Assembly (NCBI GenBank): GCA_902796455.1
Contig: CADBPH010000150.1
Location: 1 to 27,878 of the forward strand
Source: an uncultured Bacteroidia bacterium
GTDB lineage: Bacteria; Bacteroidota; Bacteroidia; Bacteroidales; UBA932
Direction of reading: 5' to 3'
DNA: 27,878 bases
The notes under the pieces were generated by a model. The model made no database searches and had not been told where the DNA came from. It saw only the letters and a list, made by a program, of their open reading frames with translations. The translations under genes and the position numbers were made by a program. The stretch's first letter is position 1, and the number at the start of each line of letters is the position of its first letter. Of the stretch, positions 23,328-27,878 are shown piece by piece.

Positions 23328-24911
23328 CTAGAATCTCCAGCCGAATGTGGCGACAATGTCCCACAACTGCATTTTGTTCATGATTTCCGGAGAGTCCGTT
23401 CCGTCGATGTAATTGTCATACGGATAGATGTATTCTTTCGGGAGGAAGTTTCCGCGGCAGGCGAAGTCTGCGAAGAAAGAACCCTTGGAACTGTATCCGA
23501 AGCCGAAGGAAATGGCGTGGCGGGAAGCCGACGGGGCAATTTTGTTGCCCACAGTGTCCAGGTAGCGCTCCGGAGTCGTGGTCAGGTTGTAACCTGCCCG
23601 CAGGGCAACTTCGGGAACAACCTTCATCTCGGCCCCGAGACGGAGCATGTGGGACATGCCCATGTAGTTGAGGATGTTGCTGTTCTCGTAGCTGAACTCG
23701 CTGTCGTCGTTCGTCCCGACCTCGCGGAAACGCATCCGGCTGTAGTCGCACATTTCATAATCCGCGCTGAGGAATCCCATGGCACCGAAAGTGTAGGCGA
23801 CACCGGCGTTGAAGCGCCAGGGCGAGGTCAGCCTGTATTCGAAGGAACCTTCGGGAGAAGTCTCCGAGTTGGACCGGTCGCTGAAGGTGATGTCACCGGA
23901 GTACACCCAATGCTCTGTGATGAAATTCGAAGTCGGGGTCTGGAAGGCGGCGCCGATGCGCAGTCCGCCGACCGGCCGGACGATGAAGCCCAGTTTCCCG
24001 TAAATGCCGCTGCCCGTCGCATCGATGTGCTGGCGATACCGCATGTTGTCGAAATAGGAAACGAAGCCGTCTGCATATTCAATCCCGAACTGGTTGGGGT
24101 CCAGGGCTGCTTCCTTGAAGTAGGTATTCGTGCTGTAGTCGATGGAGACCAGGCCGAGGTTGGCACCGATGTACAGGACATCGGAAATATTCATGCCGGC
24201 ATTGAACAGCAGGTCATACTTGTTGCCGGAGGACTGGCGTCCGTAGCGCTGGGACAGCGGTCCGGCAAGCGTAATCTCGTCTCCGTACAGCTTTTCGGTG
24301 GCACCGATATAATCCGTGTCGCCGCTGCCGTAGGCGGAGATCATGTCCGTGTTGTATCCGATGACCGAATTCCAGGGAGCTCCGGAATTGTAGCTTTCCA
24401 GCTGGGAAGTCGGGATGCCGGTCGTTGCCGCGGCAAGCTGGCCCAGGAAAGAGGTGGCACTGTTGTCACCCTCTGCGGCCATCCGGTCGAGGAAGTTGGA
24501 GGTGGCATTGCCGATGAAGCCGAGGCTGATGTTGCGGATCCCCGAGCGGCGGTGCAGGTCGAAGTTGAACACCATGCCGAAGTTCGGCATCGAGAACCGG
24601 GACCAGCTGTCTCGGGTGGAAAGGACGGATCCGGTTTTGCCCGGAACGGCATCATAAGTCGCCTGGGTTGCGACCAGGCTGACATTCGGCGTGAGCGTAA
24701 ACTGCGAGTATCCGCTGACGGCAGAGCCGGCAGGGTTGAGACCGATGGCGCCCAGGTCGCCTCCGACCGCTGTCATGGCGTTGCCGACGGCGATGCTTCG
24801 GGCGGTACCATAATAATTGTTGGTACTGTACCGGAGTGCGTCATATTCGTTCTGTGCGAAGGAAGTGGCGCAGAAGGCAAGGGCTGCTATAAGAATAATT
24901 GTACGTTTCAT
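23328..24911 (-). CDS. OmpP1/FadL/TodX-like outer-membrane transport protein
   Basis: 527 residues. A Sec signal peptide ends near ATSFAQ (residues 1-20). The mature start, TARSIAVGNAMTAVGGDLGA then IGLNPAG, is the N-terminal plug motif of the FadL/OmpP1 family. The rest is rich in alternating aromatic and polar residues, as expected for beta strands, and the chain ends WDIVATFGWRF with a terminal Phe suited to BAM-dependent insertion. FadL proteins take up hydrophobic molecules such as fatty acids; the substrate here is unknown. It lies 76 bases downstream of the Trp/Tyr-rich lipoprotein gene with no promoter motif in the gap, so cotranscription is likely. A strong terminator follows. Confidence 0.88.
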   Translation of the reverse strand: MKRTIILIAALAFCATSFAQNEYDALRYSTNNYYGTARSIAVGNAMTAVGGDLGAIGLNPAGSAVSGYSQFTLTPNVSLVATQATYDAVPGKTGSVLSTRDSWSRFSMPNFGMVFNFDLHRRSGIRNISLGFIGNATSNFLDRMAAEGDNSATSFLGQLAAATTGIPTSQLESYNSGAPWNSVIGYNTDMISAYGSGDTDYIGATEKLYGDEITLAGPLSQRYGRQSSGNKYDLLFNAGMNISDVLYIGANLGLVSIDYSTNTYFKEAALDPNQFGIEYADGFVSYFDNMRYRQHIDATGSGIYGKLGFIVRPVGGLRIGAAFQTPTSNFITEHWVYSGDITFSDRSNSETSPEGSFEYRLTSPWRFNAGVAYTFGAMGFLSADYEMCDYSRMRFREVGTNDDSEFSYENSNILNYMGMSHMLRLGAEMKVVPEVALRAGYNLTTTPERYLDTVGNKIAPSASRHAISFGFGYSSKGSFFADFACRGNFLPKEYIYPYDNYIDGTDSPEIMNKMQLWDIVATFGWRF

Positions 24912-24961
24912 GTTCTTTGGAATAATCAGGTTAATACTTCAGGTCGGTCAGTTGTTGCCAG

Positions 24962-24990
24962 GTTCCCCGGGAGTGGGGAGCCGGGGTTTA
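24962..24990 (-). other. GC-rich hairpin between the lipoprotein gene and the FadL-like gene
   Basis: CCCCGG (24965-24970) and CCGGGG (24981-24986) pair perfectly around a 10-base loop, directly after the lipoprotein stop on the minus strand. No U-run follows. It may stabilise the upstream mRNA segment or do nothing. Confidence 0.35.
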
Positions 24991-26361
24991 CCTTCTGTGT
25001 CCGCCGCCGGAGGAACCGCCGGAGGAGTGGGAGCCGCCACCCGAGTATCCGCCGCCGGAAGAGCTGCCGCCGGAATATCCGCCTCCGGAATAGGAACTGC
25101 CGCTGCTGCGGTAGGATCCGCTGGAGGAAGAACCGGAGCTCCTGCTGTAGGAAGAGGATGAACCGGAAGAACGGTACGTCGAGGTGGAGCCGCTGCTGCG
25201 ATAGTTCGAGGAAGAAGAGCTCCTGCTTACGGACGAGCCGGAAGACGAACTGGAGCTGGACGGCCTTCTGTAATTGGACGAAGCGCTGCTCCGGGAAACG
25301 CTGCCGGCGGTAGCGCTGCTCCGGGAAGGAGTGGAATAGCTCGTGCTCCGGGAAGTGCCCGGGAGAGACCGTACGCCGGAAGAGGTGCTGCGGACGGCGC
25401 TGGAAGCAGTCGCAGTGCGTGCTGCGGGGGAGCTCCGGCGGACCGTCGAAGTGGAGGATGTCCGGCTCGTGGCAGCAGTCGCCGCGCTGCGGTTTCCGGT
25501 TCCTCCGGCTACCCGGCGGACGGCAGAGCCGCTGCGGGAGGCATTGCTGCGGGTGTTAACGTTGGCGGGACGGGAGGTGGAAGCGCTTCTCCTGACATGG
25601 GAAGCGACCGTGCCCATTCCGTCACCCCGGCGCATCGGAACGGTATTGTTACGGGCACCCCAGTAACGGCCGTTCTCGGTTCCGTGGTGCATGTGCCAGC
25701 TGTGGTGCGGGGCATACCAGCCGCCATACCAGCCACCGTAATAACCACCATAATAGCCGCCGTACCAGCCCGGGCCCCAGTATCCGCCGTAGTACCAGGG
25801 ATCATAGCCCCAGTACCAGGGGTCGTATCCCCAATAACCGCCATAGTACCAGGGATTCGCACCCCAATACCAAGAGTCGTAGTACCACGGGTCCCACCGG
25901 TATCCCCAGCCCCGGTAATACCAGGGATCCCAGGTCCAGGCGCGGTAGCGCCAGGGGCTTCCCCAATACCAGGAGTCATAATACCAGGGGTTCCAACGCC
26001 AGGAAGAGTACATCCACGGGGAATATCCCATGAACAGGTCGATGGTGGGTTCCGGATCGAAAACCGTCACCGAGGTGGTCCCTTCCTTGCGGTTGAACTT
26101 GAAGGTGGCTGCCATATTGTCGGGCAGGAACAAGGTGTCGTTCTGCCCGCTTCTGAGATAGATTTCAGAGCCTTTCGTCTTTTCGACCAGCGCGCTCACC
26201 TCGTTGTCGGAGGCCTGAGCGATCTGGAGGTCTTCAGTCGTAGGTCTATAGTAGATACCGTCCTGGAACTGCTGCCCGGAGGAAGCATACTGAGACGCGG
26301 TACCGCAAGCTGTAAAAGCAAACAGTGCTGCTGCCAGCAGAAGTGTGATGTTCGTTTTCAT
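24988..26361 (-). CDS. Lipoprotein with Trp/Tyr/Gly-rich and Ser-rich low-complexity regions
   Basis: 457 residues. The signal (MKTNITLLLAAALFAFTAC) suggests lipidation at Cys19. Residues ~20-120 are an ordinary sequence (YYRPTTEDLQIAQASDNEVS, TTSVTVFDPEPTIDLFMGYS). Residues ~125-225 are made of short units such as WDPWYY, YYDSWYWG and GYDPWYYGGYWG, extremely rich in Trp, Tyr and Gly. Residues ~240-457 are rich in Ser, Arg and Gly (SSSGSSVSRSSSSSNYR, then GGGYSGGGSHSSGG). A ribosome binding site AGGAGAA (26374-26368) lies 6 bases before the ATG, unusually strong for this phylum. It is not a recognised enzyme. An envelope-anchored disordered or sticky protein is the best description, likely made together with the downstream FadL-like protein. 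Confidence 0.8.
   Translation of the reverse strand: MKTNITLLLAAALFAFTACGTASQYASSGQQFQDGIYYRPTTEDLQIAQASDNEVSALVEKTKGSEIYLRSGQNDTLFLPDNMAATFKFNRKEGTTSVTVFDPEPTIDLFMGYSPWMYSSWRWNPWYYDSWYWGSPWRYRAWTWDPWYYRGWGYRWDPWYYDSWYWGANPWYYGGYWGYDPWYWGYDPWYYGGYWGPGWYGGYYGGYYGGWYGGWYAPHHSWHMHHGTENGRYWGARNNTVPMRRGDGMGTVASHVRRSASTSRPANVNTRSNASRSGSAVRRVAGGTGNRSAATAATSRTSSTSTVRRSSPAARTATASSAVRSTSSGVRSLPGTSRSTSYSTPSRSSATAGSVSRSSASSNYRRPSSSSSSSGSSVSRSSSSSNYRSSGSTSTYRSSGSSSSYSRSSGSSSSGSYRSSGSSYSGGGYSGGSSSGGGYSGGGSHSSGGSSGGGHRR
25690..26010 (-). repeat. Degenerate repeats encoding Trp/Tyr/Gly units
   Basis: Short near-identical units recur (for example AGTACCAGGG and close variants on the plus strand), encoding PWYY/DSWYWG/GYWG blocks. 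Spacing is irregular but in frame, consistent with expansion by slippage or recombination. It is protein-coding and not a CRISPR array. Confidence 0.75.
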
Positions 26362-26392
26362 CGTCGGTTCTCCTATAATTAATAATAATTTG

Positions 26393-26418
26393 TATCTTTG
26401 TGTCCCGTAAACGGGACA
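26393..26418 (+). promoter_or_regulatory. proS -7 element followed by an 18-bp palindrome
   Basis: TATCTTTG at 26393-26400 is a full -7 match. It is followed at once by TGTCCCGT-AA-ACGGGACA (26401-26418), a perfect 8-bp inverted repeat with two central bases. The expected transcription start (about 26405) falls inside the palindrome, which could be an operator or a 5'-end hairpin. No clear -33 TTTG is seen. Confidence 0.55.
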
Positions 26419-26505
26419 ATTTAGAATCGGTTATGCAATTACCGTACCTTTTTTGTTCCGCAATTTTAGAAATAAAAACGATAAATTCAAAAATATACGT
26501 AGAAC

Positions 26506-27878
26506 ATGGCAGATCAGATAACGAAAAGGTCGGAAAACTATTCACAATGGTATAACGATTTGGTGGTGAAAGCCGATTTGGCCGAGCAGTCTTCGGTGCG
26601 CGGCTGTATGGTCATAAAACCTTATGGCTATGCGATTTGGGAGAAAATGCAGCGGGTGCTTGACGACATGTTCAAGGCCACGGGCGTGCAGAATGCCTAC
26701 TTCCCGCTCTTCATCCCGAAGTCTTTCTTCAGCCGGGAGGCGGAGCACGTGGCAGGTTTTGCTAAAGAATGTGCCGTTGTGACACACCACCGCCTGATGA
26801 ATGATCCGAACGGGAAGGGTGTCGTCGTGGATCCGGAGGCAAAATTGGAAGAGGAACTGATTGTCCGTCCTACGTCCGAGACCATTATCTGGAGTACCTA
26901 TAAGAATTGGATCACGTCCTGGCGTGACCTGCCGATCCTGTGCAACCAGTGGGCGAATGTCGTCCGTTGGGAAATGCGTACGCGCCTTTTCCTGCGGACA
27001 GCCGAGTTCCTCTGGCAGGAGGGGCACACCGCCCACGCTACCAGCGAAGAGGCGCAGGAAGAAGCACGGCGCATGGTCGGGGTCTATGCGGACTTTGCCC
27101 GGAACTGGATGGCCCTTCCGGTGATTGTCGGTCACAAGAGCCCCAACGAGCGGTTCGCCGGTGCGCTCGACACGCTGACCATTGAAGCGATGATGCAGGA
27201 CGGAAAAGCTTTGCAGGCAGGTACTTCCCACTTCCTTGGACAGAATTTCGCCAAGTCGTTCGACGTTCAGTACACGGATAAGGAAGGGAAACTGCAGTAT
27301 GTCTGGGCGACGTCGTGGGGCGTTTCTACCCGCCTGATGGGCGCCCTGGTCATGGCGCATGGCGATGACAACGGTCTCGTCCTGCCGCCGAAGCTTGCCC
27401 CGATCCAGGTGGTCATGGTTCCGATTTACAAGACACCCGAGGAGCGGACCGCAATTCTGGAGAAGATGGAGGAGATCCGCAAGGAACTGCTTGCCGGCGG
27501 ACATTCCGTGAAGATCGACGACCGCGATACGCTGCGTCCCGGCTTCAAATTTGCTGAATGGGAGCTCAAGGGCGTACCTGTCCGGCTGGCCATGGGTCCG
27601 CGTGACCTGGCGGCCGGAACGGTCGAGGTGCACCGCCGGGATACGCTCCAGAAGGAGACCATGTCCCTGGAAGGAATCGCCGCACATATCGCGGACTTGC
27701 TGGACGACATCCAGCGCGGGATTTACGAAAAGGCCATGGCCTTCCGCGACGCCCACATCGAGAAGTGTGACGACTGGGAGGAATTCAAGGCGAAGATCCA
27801 GACCGGGAAGTTCCTGCTGTGCCATTGGGACGGAACGCCCGAGACCGAGCAGAAGATCAAGGATGAGACCAAAGCTAC
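26506..27878 (+). CDS. proS: Prolyl-tRNA synthetase, archaeal/eukaryotic type (3' end cut by window)
   Basis: From the ATG at 26506 ([20 protein letters not shown]) the frame stays open for 457 codons to the window edge. Class II motifs are clear: motif 2 as [20 protein letters not shown] with HTAH following, and motif 3 as [18 protein letters not shown]. The editing insertion of the common bacterial ProRS between motifs 2 and 3 is missing, and VLPPKLAP followed by the anticodon-binding domain fits the archaeal/eukaryotic-type ProS used by many Bacteroidetes. The enzyme charges tRNA-Pro. The missing part would be the last C-terminal residues. The leader is about 100 bases. It is divergent from the Trp/Tyr-rich lipoprotein gene. 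Confidence 0.97.
   Translation, partial: MADQITKRSENYSQWYNDLVVKADLAEQSSVRGCMVIKPYGYAIWEKMQRVLDDMFKATGVQNAYFPLFIPKSFFSREAEHVAGFAKECAVVTHHRLMNDPNGKGVVVDPEAKLEEELIVRPTSETIIWSTYKNWITSWRDLPILCNQWANVVRWEMRTRLFLRTAEFLWQEGHTAHATSEEAQEEARRMVGVYADFARNWMALPVIVGHKSPNERFAGALDTLTIEAMMQDGKALQAGTSHFLGQNFAKSFDVQYTDKEGKLQYVWATSWGVSTRLMGALVMAHGDDNGLVLPPKLAPIQVVMVPIYKTPEERTAILEKMEEIRKELLAGGHSVKIDDRDTLRPGFKFAEWELKGVPVRLAMGPRDLAAGTVEVHRRDTLQKETMSLEGIAAHIADLLDDIQRGIYEKAMAFRDAHIEKCDDWEEFKAKIQTGKFLLCHWDGTPETEQKIKDETKA

Noticed and set aside
23313..25313. Long open frame (666 codons) on the plus strand
   Set aside because: It runs antisense to the FadL-like gene and into the Ser-rich lipoprotein gene. The minus-strand proteins have a signal peptide, family motifs and a matching terminator; the plus frame has none and arises from high GC.
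25690..26010. CRISPR-like array of short repeats
   Set aside because: Units are irregular, degenerate and in frame with a lipoprotein coding sequence; there are no unique spacers and no cas genes.
26542..27825. Open frame of 427 codons on the minus strand
   Set aside because: It is antisense to proS, which has unmistakable class II synthetase motifs.

Overview
The window looks like chromosomal DNA of a high-GC member of the Bacteroidales. Four things point there: a Bacteroides-type -7 element (TAnnTTTG) in front of most transcription units, few Shine-Dalgarno sequences, a surface protein built from the 'HEWVDMGLSVKWAT' module typical of the group, and typical Bacteroidetes genes (a BT_3928-like DoxX protein, WbqC, a FadL/OmpP1-like protein, an archaeal-type ProS). 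The genus cannot be fixed from sequence alone. There is no CRISPR array, insertion sequence, tRNA or rRNA. No intergenic stretch exceeds about 265 bases, and both ends of the window cut through genes.

Layout. (1) 1-1256: 3' part of a modular Ig-like/FISUMP surface protein. (2) 1375-7221: a five-gene operon behind a near-ideal promoter. It encodes an AmgK-like sugar kinase fused to a RapZ C-terminal domain, a MurU-like nucleotidyltransferase, a GtrA-family membrane protein, a FAD-dependent sugar-mutase/oxidase-like enzyme and a GT-C glycosyltransferase. (3) 7231-9101 (minus): nucleotidyltransferase and CPBP protease. (4) 9195-9497: FtsB/DivIC-like division protein. (5) 9501-11759 (minus): purB and folP. 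(6) 11841-14887: M48 lipoprotein protease, NUDIX hydrolase, tmk and the DoxX-like protein. (7) 14884-19511 (minus): rimP-nusA-infB, with a terminator-like hairpin in the leader. (8) 19773-23258: lpxD, then lpxC-lpxA-wbqC, the early lipid A pathway. (9) 23328-26361 (minus): a Trp/Tyr/Gly- and Ser-rich lipoprotein and a FadL-like outer-membrane protein. (10) 26506-end: proS, truncated by the window.

The best candidates for something new are the following. The kinase-RapZ fusion heads an amino-sugar/glycan operon, which suggests a recycling kinase carrying its own metabolite sensor. A perfect 15-bp inverted repeat lies inside wbqC exactly where the protein seems to carry about ten extra residues. 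A 16-bp hairpin lies in the last codons of the DoxX-like gene, facing the end of infB. An attenuator-like hairpin with a U-run starts the rimP-nusA-infB transcript. Palindromes overlap the lpxD and proS promoters. LpxC is a stand-alone enzyme, not the usual Bacteroidetes LpxC-FabZ fusion.
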